A stretch of DNA of 64,000 nt from Virgibacillus natechei (GTDB lineage: Bacteria; Bacillota; Bacilli; Bacillales; Amphibacillaceae): the NCBI RefSeq assembly GCF_026013645.1, contig NZ_CP110224.1:3162001-3226000 (forward strand), in the 5' to 3' direction. The position numbers were made by a program, and so were the translations under genes. A model generated the notes under the pieces. It had not been told where the DNA came from. It saw only the letters and a program-made list of their open reading frames with translations, and did not search any database. Below are positions 28,986 to 39,241 of this stretch, piece after piece (position 1 is the stretch's first letter; each line of letters begins with the position of its first letter).

Positions 28986-30032
28986 ATGGACATAAATACG
29001 AGAGAGATTTCAGGTAAATGGCAGGAATACACACTAAAAAACGATCACGGTATGACAGTCAGTGTGCTTAATTATGGGGGAATCATTACAAAAATCATCG
29101 TTCCAGACCGTAATGGAAAGATGGAAAATGTTGTTCTCGGCTATAAAGACTATGCTAACTACGAAACGAATCCTAATTTTTTCGGTGCATTAATTGGCCC
29201 AGTTGCAGGAAGAATTCAAGACGCCTCGTTTGAGCTAACCGGGAAAACGTATGCCTTAGAAGCGAATGATGGGGATAATCATCTTCACGGGGGATCAACT
29301 GGATTCCATCAAGTAATATGGGAGGTAGAACCTTTTGAGACGGATCGTACTGTTGGATTGAAGTTGTCACATAAAAGGGGAAATGGAGAAGGCGGTTACC
29401 CTGGCAATTTGGATGTTCAGGTCACGTATACCTTAAATAATGCTAACCAGCTTAAACTTGATTACAGTGCAGCGAGTGATCAAACGACCGCCGTTACATT
29501 AACCAATCATTCCTACTTTAATTTAAGTGGGGATTTGAAAAATACGGTCCATAACCACCATGTGACGATGGATAGCGGGAAATTTGTCGAACTGGATGAG
29601 GAATTAATTCCGACTGGGGAGTGGCGCGAAGTTACTGGATCATCCTTTGATTTTCGCAATGGCCGTCCACTTCATGATGGATTCCATGATGATGCAGAGC
29701 AAAATAAAAATGCTGGAAATGGCTATGATCATTATTTTATGTTTGATGAAGAACAAGAACAAAACGTGATTGTCCGGCATTCGGATTCTGGACGGAAATT
29801 GACTGTTAAAACCGATCAGCCAGGCATGGTCATGTATACCTCAAACACCTTGGAAGACGGGCTGGAGTTAGCCGAAGGTTTGTCCGAGAAACATTTAGGC
29901 GTGTGTTTTGAAACGCAGGCGTCTCCAGCATCCTTGCATCACGAAGGCTTTCCGAGTGTGATGTTAGAAGGTGGATCAACATATAATAAACGAACGTTGT
30001 TTTCTTTTGGAGTGGAAAACGAAATGAAATAA
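28986..30032 (+). CDS. galM: Aldose 1-epimerase (galactose mutarotase)
   Basis: A 348-residue mutarotase that interconverts the anomers of galactose. The beta-sandwich GalM signatures are visible: NPNFFGALIGPVAGRI, NDGDNHLHGG, the catalytic His in LTNHSYFNLSG, and VCFETQASP with the catalytic Glu near the C-terminus. The ATG at 28986 follows GGTGG with good spacing; a GTG at 28977 is possible but has no own site. It is the last gene of galKETM. Confidence 0.95.
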   Translation: MDINTREISGKWQEYTLKNDHGMTVSVLNYGGIITKIIVPDRNGKMENVVLGYKDYANYETNPNFFGALIGPVAGRIQDASFELTGKTYALEANDGDNHLHGGSTGFHQVIWEVEPFETDRTVGLKLSHKRGNGEGGYPGNLDVQVTYTLNNANQLKLDYSAASDQTTAVTLTNHSYFNLSGDLKNTVHNHHVTMDSGKFVELDEELIPTGEWREVTGSSFDFRNGRPLHDGFHDDAEQNKNAGNGYDHYFMFDEEQEQNVIVRHSDSGRKLTVKTDQPGMVMYTSNTLEDGLELAEGLSEKHLGVCFETQASPASLHHEGFPSVMLEGGSTYNKRTLFSFGVENEMK

Positions 30033-30082
30033 CTTTGTCACTTGTCGATATTTCCCGGGAAATGATGAAACATGTACTGCTA

Positions 30083-30126
30083 AAAAAGCTGAGCATCTGT
30101 TGTTCGTAACAGGTGCTCAGCTTTTT
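30083..30126. terminator. Bidirectional terminator between galM and ROK gene
   Basis: A 19-bp stem (one mismatch) with a 6-base loop, bounded by A and T tracts, ends the gal operon and the converging ROK regulator transcript. Confidence 0.92.
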
Positions 30127-30130
30127 GTAT

Positions 30131-31303
30131 TTATACAGGATCAAATAACTCGACCAATAATAGGGATACCGCACCTAATAAGGTTGCATCATCACCAAGC
30201 TTTGTGACCGTAACACTCGTTTGTTTCGCTTCCTGTGTCAGTGCTTGCTGATCAATCGTTTGTTTAATTGCAGGTAGGATGAATTTTTCACCTTTCATCA
30301 CCCCTCCACCTAGGACAATTTCACTCGGGTTAATGAGATGAATTAAATTCGTTAAACCAACGCCGATTGCCTGCCCCGTTTCTTGCAGAATATGAATATA
30401 GGATTCATTCCCATTTTGAGCTAATTCATGTACGCGCTGTCCTGTTAGTGTGCCCGATTCAATCTCGTCGTCTACTTGATGACGCGCCCTTTTCGCCACA
30501 GCCTCCCCACTAGCGAACGTTTGCAGGCAACCACGATTGCCACACTCACAAATAGCCCCATTCATATCAATGGTCATATGGCCAATTTCACCAGCAATAT
30601 CCTGCGCGCCATGGTACAGTTTTCCATTGATCACAACGCCCGAACCAACGCCACGACCAATATTGACAGCAACCATACTCTCCAGATCACCATGCCCGCC
30701 AAACCAAGATTCACCAAGTGCCATTGCCCGCGCGTCATTCTCCACTTTTATAATTACATTAAACGCTTCTTCGAGCTCAGCCTTGATCGGGATATCGCTT
30801 AAATCTAGGTTTGGTGCAATAAGTGACGTACCTGTTTCTACATCAACAACCCCGTGCATAGCCACACCAATTCCGATAACTTTTTCTTTATCTGTCGTTG
30901 ATGATTGTAAAATTTTATTGATATTTTCTTTTAAAATTGTGATGAATTGATCATTTGTAATTGGTTTTCTTAGCTTGCTTGACGTTCGCTCAAATACTTT
31001 TCCTGATAAGTCAGTAAGAATGCATTCGACTTTTTCCGGGCCAGCATCTACTCCAATAACATAGAATGCATCACTATTGATGAGAAGCATCGTTGGCTTT
31101 CGTCCACCTTTTGAGTCTCCAAGGTCACTTTCCCTTACGATCCCTTGCTCAAGCAGTTCTTTTACAATACTACTCACTGTGGGTGGCGTAAGTTCTGTTT
31201 CTTTTGCAATTTGAGCTCTGGAAATGGGTTCAGATTTACGTATCTTATTGAGGATATTTGATTTATTTACCGATTTCATTAACTGGAATGTGCCACGCTG
31301 CAT
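30131..31303 (-). CDS. ROK family transcriptional repressor
   Basis: A 390-residue XylR/NagC-type regulator. A winged helix-turn-helix spans about 10-75 (ISRAQIAKETELTPPTVSSIVKELLEQGIV), then a sugar-kinase-like ROK domain with VIGVDAGPEKVECIL, VENDARAMALGE, and the zinc-binding CECGNRGCLQTFASG motif (about 254-268). The ATG follows GGAGGAAG. It converges on galM. A copy of the gal operator lies in its own promoter, so it likely represses gal, the YesL-ABC operon and itself, with a galactose-related inducer (inference). Confidence 0.93.
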   Translation of the reverse strand: MQRGTFQLMKSVNKSNILNKIRKSEPISRAQIAKETELTPPTVSSIVKELLEQGIVRESDLGDSKGGRKPTMLLINSDAFYVIGVDAGPEKVECILTDLSGKVFERTSSKLRKPITNDQFITILKENINKILQSSTTDKEKVIGIGVAMHGVVDVETGTSLIAPNLDLSDIPIKAELEEAFNVIIKVENDARAMALGESWFGGHGDLESMVAVNIGRGVGSGVVINGKLYHGAQDIAGEIGHMTIDMNGAICECGNRGCLQTFASGEAVAKRARHQVDDEIESGTLTGQRVHELAQNGNESYIHILQETGQAIGVGLTNLIHLINPSEIVLGGGVMKGEKFILPAIKQTIDQQALTQEAKQTSVTVTKLGDDATLLGAVSLLLVELFDPV

Positions 31304-31339
31304 TGAACTTCCTCCGTTTAACTTTTTATATATAGTTTT

Positions 31340-31368
31340 ATTATAACATAATTAGTTAAGTTAATTTA
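31340..31368 (-). promoter_or_regulatory. Promoter -10 box and operator of the ROK gene
   Basis: The minus strand has TATAAT at 31340-31345. The operator variant TTAGTTAAGTTAATTTA (plus strand, 31352-31368) begins 6 bases upstream of it and overlaps where the -35 region should lie, which fits autorepression. The -35 itself is poor. Confidence 0.6.
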
Positions 31369-31390
31369 GAGGATAAAATGCGAATGCTTA

Positions 31391-32182
31391 TTATTTCAGC
31401 AAAGACTCCGCACCATCAATATATAATTCTGTCCCAGTTATATGACTTGATTCATTAGAAGCTAAAAAGTGAACTAAATCTGCTACCTGTTCAGGACTGC
31501 CAGCACCATGTTCTAAGGGCTGACTTCCTTCTGGATATTCTACAGGGATTTCAATGTTCTTAAGTTTTTGTTTATCTGGATGGGTATTCTCACCGATATT
31601 CGTTTCAATTGCCCCAGGGCAGATGATATTGACCCTAATTCGATACTCTGCCAATTCCAAGGCGGCCATCTTGCCAAAAGCCATTTGTCCAGCTTTTGAA
31701 GAACTGTATGCCGTCATTCCAAAACCTGTAAACGTTCTATTTCCGTTAATGGAACTTGTTATCACGATGCTTCCTCCACTTTCCTTCATATGTGGGATAG
31801 CATATTTCGCGGTCAGGAACGTGCTTTTTAAATTGGTTGTTAATGTTTGGTCCCAATCATCAGGAGTGAGATCCTCAATAGGAGCAACCCGGCCGTTAAT
31901 ACCAGCGTTCACGAACACAAAGTCTAAACGTCCCCACTTCTCAACAACTTTTTGAATACTAGCTTCTACCTCTTGGGGGTTTGATACATCTGTATCTGAG
32001 ATTATTGCTTCCTCACCATTATTTTCGATCTCTTGTTTTACAGTGTCAGCATTTTCCTCTTTTAAGTCGATCAGTCCTACTTTCGCTCCTGACTTTGCCA
32101 GTCTAAGTGCAGAAGCTCTACCGATACCGGAAGCCGCCCCGGTTACTATCGCTACTTTATTTTCCAGCTTATGGTCTGTCAT
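31391..32182 (-). CDS. SDR family NAD(P)-dependent oxidoreductase
   Basis: A 263-residue classical short-chain dehydrogenase. TGAASGIGRA (14-23) binds the cofactor, NAG is at 92-94, and the catalytic Ser, Tyr159 and Lys163 lie in ITSSING and AYSSSKAG. The C-terminal region resembles glucose or galactose dehydrogenase-like SDRs, but substrate is not determined. AGGAGG precedes the ATG. It lies upstream of the ROK gene, which has its own promoter. Confidence 0.9.
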   Translation of the reverse strand: MTDHKLENKVAIVTGAASGIGRASALRLAKSGAKVGLIDLKEENADTVKQEIENNGEEAIISDTDVSNPQEVEASIQKVVEKWGRLDFVFVNAGINGRVAPIEDLTPDDWDQTLTTNLKSTFLTAKYAIPHMKESGGSIVITSSINGNRTFTGFGMTAYSSSKAGQMAFGKMAALELAEYRIRVNIICPGAIETNIGENTHPDKQKLKNIEIPVEYPEGSQPLEHGAGSPEQVADLVHFLASNESSHITGTELYIDGAESLLK

Positions 32183-32251
32183 TGTTATACCTCCTATTTT
32201 AGCTGATAGTATAACCTTTTTGTGGAGAGGATATGTAGAAGGCCGCTATAC

Positions 32252-32321
32252 TCTTCTGTTCTGAGTTTTTTATCGTTTGTCCAAGTGAACCGAAAGAAGG
32301 TGTACCATCTGTTTTCCAAAA
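32252..32321 (-). pseudogene. GH43 C-terminal fragment
   Basis: On the minus strand this encodes a DGTPSFGSLGQTIKNSEQK-like stretch that matches the C-terminus of the intact GH43 gene at 41533-41602, with 5 mismatches in 70 bases by eye. It is the 3-prime tail of a lost GH43 copy. Confidence 0.8.
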
Positions 32322-32358
32322 AATAACGTCTCGTATGAGTCGCCCATTTAATGTCTTC

Positions 32359-32860
32359 CTACATTTTCACCGGAATATTTAATGTTGTTGATGGTAAACC
32401 TTCAACTGATACCTTGACTGTGGCCTCACCAACTTCATCAAAGGCTCTTACAAGCAAAGGCTCTTACAACAGCCAATAACTTTCCATTTAAAGATGTGAA
32501 TTTTCCCGTTTTATAATTTTCTGTGGTCTTGCGTTTCCCTGTGCCAAAAGCGGCTAACTTCGCATCCCCATATACAGCTATTTCCGCTTTTAAATCTGCA
32601 GTCGGTACCAACCCTGCCTCTGCATCAATAATTTCTATTTCTGCAAAAATAAGCGACTGTCCATCGGCTTTTAACTCTTTTTTATCTGGTACGATACGAA
32701 TCCCTTTTGGACGGCCAGCGGTTGTTACGACATCTCTCGAAATTTCCTTACCATCTAAATAGCTAATTGCCTCTAATGTACCTTGTTCATAAGATAATTC
32801 AAAGCTTGCAGTTAATCGTTGTTCTCTACCAGCAGGAAAGCGCAAAGACGCAGCTTTAGT
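32359..32860 (-). pseudogene. GH2 beta-galactosidase C-terminal remnant
   Basis: An open stretch of about 140 codons without an N-terminal catalytic part. Its AISYLDGKEISRDVVTTAGRPKGIRI, DGQSLIFAEIEIIDAEAG and AKLAAFGTGK segments are typical of the C-terminal Ig-like domains of GH2 beta-galactosidases. Near the end a 16-bp tandem duplication (32439-32469) shifts the frame; removing it restores VVRAFDEVGEATVKVSVEG. The 5-prime side ends at the IS3 remnant. Confidence 0.8.
32439..32469. repeat. 16-bp-period tandem duplication causing a frameshift
   Basis: CAAAGGCTCTTACAA occurs twice, at 32439-32453 and 32455-32469. The extra copy inserts 16 bases into the GH2 remnant. Confidence 0.85.
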
Positions 32861-32888
32861 TCAATACCTTTGAACGGTCAAATAACCA

Positions 32889-33200
32889 TTAGAATTAGAA
32901 ACAGTAAAAATATTTCACACAGATCGTGGTTCTGAATTTAAGAATGTAGGGATCGATGAGCTATTAAGTGAATATGACATTAAACGCTCTCTAAGCGATA
33001 AAGAAAGCCCCTATAATAATGCGGTGTCAGAATCGACATTTAAGATACTAAAAACCGAATTAATAAATGACATGCACTTTGAAACCCTTGAACAGCTATC
33101 TCTTGAATTTTTTGATTATGTCAATTGGTATAATAATATTAGAACGCACAGCACGCTTGGTTAGGAAAGTCCAGTAACATACCGAAACTTAGCCCTTTAA
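32889..33200 (+). mobile_element. IS3 family transposase C-terminal remnant
   Basis: About 100 codons of a DDE integrase core: IFHTDRGSEFKN, KRSLSDKESPYNNAVSEST with the catalytic Glu, and DYVNWYNNIRTHSTLG, interrupted by TAG at 33162 before SPVTYRNL. The N-terminal half is missing. It adjoins the GH2 remnant. Confidence 0.85.
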
Positions 33201-33228
33201 ATAAATGTTTGTTTTTAGTGTTGACATA

Positions 33229-33256
33229 CCAATTTTATTTTATTTTATTTTATTAG
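33229..33256. repeat. Short ATTTT microsatellite
   Basis: About five tandem TTTTA units between the IS3 remnant and the response regulator gene. Low complexity; may vary in length between strains. Confidence 0.6.
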
Positions 33257-33276
33257 AGATTCATGCACTCTATTCA

Positions 33277-33930
33277 TTATGGTGTTATATACCCTCTCTT
33301 TATTGAATGTGATACAGCTTCTGCCCTTGAATCTACACCTAGCTTATTATAAATGTTAGTTAAATGGAATTTTACAGTCCGTTCGGCAATTCCAAATTTA
33401 ATTGCAACTTCTTTATTTCTATGTCCATCACATACAGCTTGTAAAATAGATATTTCTTTTTCTGTTAACAATGTATAATAAGTATCCGCTCGATTATTAG
33501 ATTTTTTTTCTTTGTCACTTTCCTGGAAAAGCTTTTCCATTATTTCGGGTTGTATCAGAGTTTCTCCTCTATAAGCCGCTTCAATTGTCCTAAACAAATG
33601 ATCTCTATTTGTATCTTTTAATAAATACCCCTTCGCTCCTAGCTTCATCCCTTTTATCATTAATTCATCTTCATTATACGTTGTTAGAATAATTATAGGG
33701 ATATTAATATCTCGTTGTCTTAGCTGTTGCATGGTTTCTAACCCACTTACCACCGGCATTTTCAGATCCAATAAAATCACGTCTGGTTTTTGCTTGTCTA
33801 TGAATTCCATAGCTTCTTTCCCATTCTGTGCTTCATCAATAACTTCAAAAGCTTCATTAGTTTCTAAAATTAATTTTAATCCTTCTCTAACAACTAAGTG
33901 ATCATCCACAATTAATATTTTAATATTCAT
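33277..33930 (-). CDS. NarL/LuxR-type response regulator
   Basis: A 217-residue response regulator. The receiver domain has the acidic pair in LIVDDH, the phosphoacceptor D55 in VILLDLKMP, Thr in ILTTYN and Lys in YLLKDT. A LuxR-type helix-turn-helix (ISILQAVCDGHRNKEVAIKFGIAERTVKFHLTNIYNKL) fills 155-200. The ATG at 33930 follows AAAGGTG; the gene overlaps the kinase stop. It resembles YdfI of Bacillus subtilis. Target genes unknown. Confidence 0.93.
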   Translation of the reverse strand: MNIKILIVDDHLVVREGLKLILETNEAFEVIDEAQNGKEAMEFIDKQKPDVILLDLKMPVVSGLETMQQLRQRDINIPIIILTTYNEDELMIKGMKLGAKGYLLKDTNRDHLFRTIEAAYRGETLIQPEIMEKLFQESDKEKKSNNRADTYYTLLTEKEISILQAVCDGHRNKEVAIKFGIAERTVKFHLTNIYNKLGVDSRAEAVSHSIKRGYITP

Positions 33931-35134
33931 CACAGTCACCTTTCTGATTTAATGGTATTACTATTTTTATAGTTGTGCCAAATTTCTGGTTACTATCGAC
34001 ATTCACAACCCCACCTAGAATCCTTACTCGTTCATAAATCCCTAATAACCCATAATGTCCGCTTGTTTCACCAATATAATCAGCATCAAAACCTACACCA
34101 TTGTCATAGATCCTAATACATAAGTCATCATTTGTAGCATAAATATTTAATTGCACTAAGTTGGCATGTGCATGTTTAGCAATATTCGTTAAACATTCTC
34201 TTATTATGTAGATACCATGTTTTTTTAATAAGTCCGCCAATGGTGGAATTGCTTCTATTGAATTATTTACTTTTATAGAGGTGGCCTCTTTAAATTTACT
34301 TATTTCTTTTTCTGCCTCTTGTACAAACGTCTGCTCCGATAGCGATTTAGAACGCAAATCGTCAATCGCTTCTCTCGCATCTTTCAACGTTGTTCTTGCT
34401 TGTTTCATCGATTCTAGTAATATTTGCTTTGACTTTTCGTTATTTCCTTGGCCTATGTATACATCAATTGCTTCTAATTTCATAATTAACCCAGCTAGCC
34501 CTTGGGCCATCGTATCATGCAGATCACGTGCTAGACGCTTTCTTTCGTTTCTAATTGTCAGTTCTTCTATCTTTTGATTAGCATTTTCTAGTTGATTTAT
34601 GTAATATTGCATACGTCTCCATGCGTTTATTTCTTTCACATGTAAAATCGAGTAAAAAACAGCAATAGCCACAATAAAAAACAAAATAGGTATAAAAATA
34701 CGTAATTCATGTGCACCATAATTTACCACAATAGCTACAGTATAAAAAATATATAGAATAATAACTGCTGAAAATACTTTAAATGAACTTTTAAATAAAT
34801 GTATACTTTCTGAAATCAATATTGGTAACAGTCCCACCAATACAATCGGCGAGCCATGTGGTAGGAGAAACGCAGAAATAAAAATAATACAGGATTGTGT
34901 AAAAAAGTAATACCAAGAATATTTTCTTTTTGAAGAATTTGAAAGCCGATAGAGCAAAATATGTAAAACCATCAAGATTAAAAAAATGGAAGATAAAACA
35001 AACAACACTTCTCCTATTGATTGTAACAATAAGGTTGCTACTGTTACTAATAAAATCCAAAACAATAGCCTGACACGATAAACGTTAAGTGTTTTTGGCT
35101 GATCGTCAAATAAAAATAACTTATCATAGTCCAT
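33920..35134 (-). CDS. Sensor histidine kinase (HisKA_3 type)
   Basis: A 404-residue membrane kinase. About six membrane segments span residues 20-165, a coiled-coil linker 170-200, and the dimerisation/phosphoacceptor box RLARDLHDTMAQGLAG has H206. The ATP-binding HATPase_c domain includes IRECLTNIAKHAHA (N box) and YDNGVGFD (G1). It resembles YdfH/LiaS-type kinases. It overlaps and pairs with the downstream response regulator. The signal is unknown. Confidence 0.93.
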   Translation of the reverse strand: MDYDKLFLFDDQPKTLNVYRVRLLFWILLVTVATLLLQSIGEVLFVLSSIFLILMVLHILLYRLSNSSKRKYSWYYFFTQSCIIFISAFLLPHGSPIVLVGLLPILISESIHLFKSSFKVFSAVIILYIFYTVAIVVNYGAHELRIFIPILFFIVAIAVFYSILHVKEINAWRRMQYYINQLENANQKIEELTIRNERKRLARDLHDTMAQGLAGLIMKLEAIDVYIGQGNNEKSKQILLESMKQARTTLKDAREAIDDLRSKSLSEQTFVQEAEKEISKFKEATSIKVNNSIEAIPPLADLLKKHGIYIIRECLTNIAKHAHANLVQLNIYATNDDLCIRIYDNGVGFDADYIGETSGHYGLLGIYERVRILGGVVNVDSNQKFGTTIKIVIPLNQKGDCDEY

Positions 35135-35334
35135 ATACTACATAGCCTCTTTTCCATAATTAACTCTAGTCTATCTTATAATGTAGATTCTTCAACTAAA
35201 AATCAAATTCTTTTTTGGCTTCTATATTCTGAACTTACTAAATTTAAAAAAGTGAAACTTATGGATATAAATAGAATGATAACTAGTTAATTCTGTAGGC
35301 TTTATTCGCAATTCATAAGTTGTTCTTAATATGC

Positions 35335-36919
35335 ATTGCAGAAAATGTATCCAAAGACAGTCGTAGGTCCTAATGTTGAACCAGGACCAGGATAAACATC
35401 TCCCATAACGGAAGCTGAACAATTACCGGTCGCATAGAGACCCTTAAGAGGTTGCCCATCTTTCATTGCTTGCCTATGTTCGTTTGCAAGGATCCATCCT
35501 TTAGTACCTAAGTCACCAGGATAAATTTTACAAGCATAGAATGGTGGTTTCTCAATGGTACCTAAGTTAGGTTTCCTATATGTCGGATCACCATAATAAC
35601 TATCATAGACGGAATTACCTCTCCCATAACCCTCATCTATTCCTTTTTTTGCATATTTATTAAACGTTGAAACTGTTGTTTTTAGTCCATCTATATCTAT
35701 GTTACATTTATTTCCTATAGCTTTTTTGGGTGTCATTCGAGGGAGCATTTCACCGAACAAATATTTGTTGCGATCTCGACTTTCTAAAATCAACCATGAA
35801 TGAATTGCCTTTCCATTTTGTTTTTGTCTATCTAAAATGGCATGACCTGCATCAACATACGAATCTGATTCATTCATATATCTTTCGCCTGTTTGATCAA
35901 CAATGATACTATGTGGCATTGACCTTTCATAAACTATAAATTTTCTTGCTCCATTCTCGTCTAATGTAGAAGGCCCCCCACCAAGCATCATTAAGTAGTT
36001 CTGTATCTAGGTTATATTTTTGAGCAATTAATAAGGTATCCCCTGTATTATCTTCACTTCCGGATTACCAATCAGCTCCTATATGATGGTACTTTTCCCT
36101 TAAAGTTTGATTCCGTTCAAAACCTCCACTAGCTAAAATGACCGCTTTACTGTTTATAGTAAATGATTCACCATTTTTATCGACCTTTACGCCCACAACC
36201 TTGTCGTTTTCGTTAACATGTCTTTTAATGGTGTTGATAACCAGACAGGCGCTTTTAAATAGTTAACGATCTTCATTAGACTCGCTACTAAACCAGCACC
36301 AATAGAAAGTGGTTTTTCCCTTTTTATTTTATGTTTGAAACCATTTATAAACATACCTACAACTGTAGTAAAATCTTGAAAATTTGTAAACGCTTTAGGT
36401 AATGAGGTAACCTTTACTCCCGAATAAAGTGGAATTGGTGCCTCCAATCCCCCAATACGGAAGTTTTCAGCCATTTCTCCTAGTTTTCTGGCATCAAAAA
36501 TCTCCGCTTCAAGTGAACGACCAATTTTTCCATCAGGTTTTTCTGGATAATTGTCAGGATACTTCATTCCCGGAACCCATTTGATACCTTTTTCTTCTAA
36601 AAATTTAACCATTTCATGTCCATTTTCTACATACCCTTTTTTTTCTCGTAAGAAGAAGCTGAACCTTTATAGTTAATAACCACTTCCATATAAATAAGAG
36701 CCTCTTCTTCACTGTCTTGTAACCCCTCTTGTTTAGATACGTGATTGTTAGGAATCCATAGACCGCCACCTGATAACGCAGAAGTACCTCCCCAAACGTC
36801 ACTCTTTTCAATCAACAATGTATTTAGATTATTAGAAGCAGAAGTAATTGCTGCAACTAATCCTCCTGCACCACTGCCAACCACAACAATTGGCTCATAA
36901 GTCTTATTAATAAACTCAT
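35335..36919 (-). pseudogene. Broken FAD-dependent 3-ketosteroid dehydrogenase-like gene
   Basis: Four out-of-frame blocks add up to a flavoprotein of the fumarate reductase/ketosteroid 1-dehydrogenase family. The N-terminal FAD-binding VVVGSGAGGLVAA and GGTSALSGGGLWIP, a middle part with VILASGGFE, and the C-terminal YATGNCSASVMGDVYPGPGSTLGP are all readable. One shift lies in an A8 run at 36637-36644, another near 36215, another near 35995, plus an in-frame TAA near 36065 and a probable shift at the start codon. It follows the ferredoxin gene in the P450 cluster. Confidence 0.85.
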
Positions 36920-37172
36920 GAGCCTACCACAAAATTGCTTTAGTCTAACAAAAACATCTATTAGTAAGGGATAAAGAAATCATTTGAATAGTAATAATAG
37001 GAAGCTATTATCCTCTGATAGAAAATGTCAATTCGCTCATGAATCTTCCTTTTAACAGATGTATTATTACTCACTATTTCTAGCCGCTTAATTTCAATCA
37101 CTAAATAGTTCATATCGCACTGAGACCTTTATAACCCTCTCTAAATCCTTTAAAAATCATTAAAGCATCTAC

Positions 37173-37430
<258 letters not shown>

Positions 37431-37433
37431 CTA

Positions 37434-38429
37434 CTATTTGGCTTCCATTAAACTTGTACTGTGCATGGGTTGAACCCTCGAATTTGGTTCTATAAAGACT
37501 TTTGCATTACTCACTGCAGTTGCTGCTTCCCCAAATCCAGTTGCAATCAGATTTATTTTTCCATCGCAAGTACATATATCTCCCGCAGCATATATTCCTT
37601 CTATATTTGTTTCTAATTTTGAATTTACGACAATAGAATTTTTTTCTATTTCAAGCTTCCAACTTTTTATTGGACCTAATGAAGAAACAAATCCATAATT
37701 AACTAAGACATCGTCTGCATTAATAATCTTCATTTCGTTACCCTTTACTTGTTTTAAAATCACTTTTTCTAATGATTGTTCACCATCGAATTTTGCCGGA
37801 ACAAAAGGCGTAACTAACTCAAGAGTTGATTGTTTTAATTTCTCTACACTATGCTCATGAGCCCGAAACTTATCACGTCGGTGTACAAGTGTTACGTTTT
37901 TGGCAATAGGCTCTAACATTAATGCCCAGTCAACTGCAGAATCACCACCTCCAAAAACAACCACTTCTTTATTTGCAAAACGTTGCATATCTTTTACATA
38001 ATAATGAACATTATCCATTAATTCATATTCAGTCACATCAATTGGTAATTTCCTTGGTTCGAAAGCTCCATTCCCAGCTGTGATAATAATAGATTTTGTA
38101 TAATGTGTTTCATTATCTGTTCGTAATATAAAATAATTATCTATTTTCTCGACTTCTTCTACAGTTTCTCCGAGGCAAATATCAATTTTGTCTTGAAATA
38201 TATCCATTTGCTGTTTTAAGTTATCCACTAGATTTTGGGCAGATATTTTCGGAAAACCTGCAATATCATAAATAAATTTCTCTGGATACAATGCTGCAAG
38301 TTGACCACCAAGTTGTGGCAGGCTTTCAATGATTTTTACAGAAGAGTTTCGCATGCCACCATAAAATGCAGCAAACATTCCAGTAGGACCACCACCAATA
38401 ATTGTCATATCTACTACTTTATCATTCAA
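37434..38429 (-). CDS. Ferredoxin--NADP+ reductase (thioredoxin reductase-like, YumC type)
   Basis: A 331-residue flavoprotein. The FAD motif [17 protein letters not shown] is at about 9-25, the NADPH motif [14 protein letters not shown] near 158-171, and a C-terminal FAD contact IYAAGDI near 280. It lacks the CxxC of thioredoxin reductase, which marks it as FNR type. A TTG start with GAGGGTGG fits best; an ATG seven codons later is possible. It should feed electrons to the neighbouring ferredoxin. Confidence 0.93.
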   Translation of the reverse strand: MNDKVVDMTIIGGGPTGMFAAFYGGMRNSSVKIIESLPQLGGQLAALYPEKFIYDIAGFPKISAQNLVDNLKQQMDIFQDKIDICLGETVEEVEKIDNYFILRTDNETHYTKSIIITAGNGAFEPRKLPIDVTEYELMDNVHYYVKDMQRFANKEVVVFGGGDSAVDWALMLEPIAKNVTLVHRRDKFRAHEHSVEKLKQSTLELVTPFVPAKFDGEQSLEKVILKQVKGNEMKIINADDVLVNYGFVSSLGPIKSWKLEIEKNSIVVNSKLETNIEGIYAAGDICTCDGKINLIATGFGEAATAVSNAKVFIEPNSRVQPMHSTSLMEAK

Positions 38430-38491
38430 TTCATGTCCACCCTCTTATCTTTATTGAGTTCTTTTATTTCTGTTAATCTACTATGTTTTTG

Positions 38492-39220
38492 CTAATGGGA
38501 ACTCCAACCACCATCAACAATCAATTCTTCGCCAGTAACAAATTGAGATTCATCTGATGCTAAATACAAGTAAGCATAAGCAATATCATTTGCATTTTCA
38601 GCATGAGGTGGTAATGGGATTTGGTTAGTGAATGCCTTTCCAAGTTGTTCTTGTGTTGTCACACTATGTTTCTTAGCGGCACCTGTGTAAATAGCACCTG
38701 GATACACGGAGTTCACACGAATATTATCCTTGGCATAATTTTAGATAAAGAGCGAACTCCTCCTTTTGCAGCTCAATATGCTGCTCCATTGTCAGAACCA
38801 CCCACATTGCTGCTAATGACACACAATTAATAATGGAACCATGTCCTGATTCTTGCATATAAGGGGATAACGGTCTTCATTCCTAACCATACAGATGTGA
38901 GGTTTAAATTGATTGTTTTATTCCAACCTTCTAAATTCTCCTCTAGTAAACTGTTGTGAAAAGAAACCCAGCATTATTGAATAAAAAGTCAACAGTATTA
39001 AACTCTTTGATCACTTATTCTACCACTAAACTCCAGTTATCTTCTGAAGTTACATCTAATTTAGTTGTATAAATATTCTCACTAACCTTTGAAACTTCTT
39101 ACTGGCAATATCTGTAACAACAACTTTTGCTCCTTTATTATAAAATAATTCAACAGCTGCTAATCCCATACCACTTGCTGCATCTGTAATGATAACAACT
39201 TTATTGTCCAATCTACCCAT
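38492..39220 (-). pseudogene. Broken SDR oxidoreductase gene
   Basis: The start, MGRLDNKVVIITDAASGMGLAAVELF, and the C-terminal NSVYPGAIYTGAAKK...IAYAYLYLASDESQFVTGEELIVDGGW are clear, but the interior has several stops and frameshifts and the region of the catalytic Tyr/Lys is garbled. It starts 21 bases after the P450 stop, so it was once cotranscribed. Confidence 0.88.
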
Positions 39221-39241
39221 AATTAATCCTACATATCAGTA

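Noticed and set aside
25316..30032. Anything unusual in the galKETM operon itself
   Set aside because: Gene order, overlaps, lengths and motifs are ordinary for a Firmicute Leloir operon; only its promoter operator is notable.
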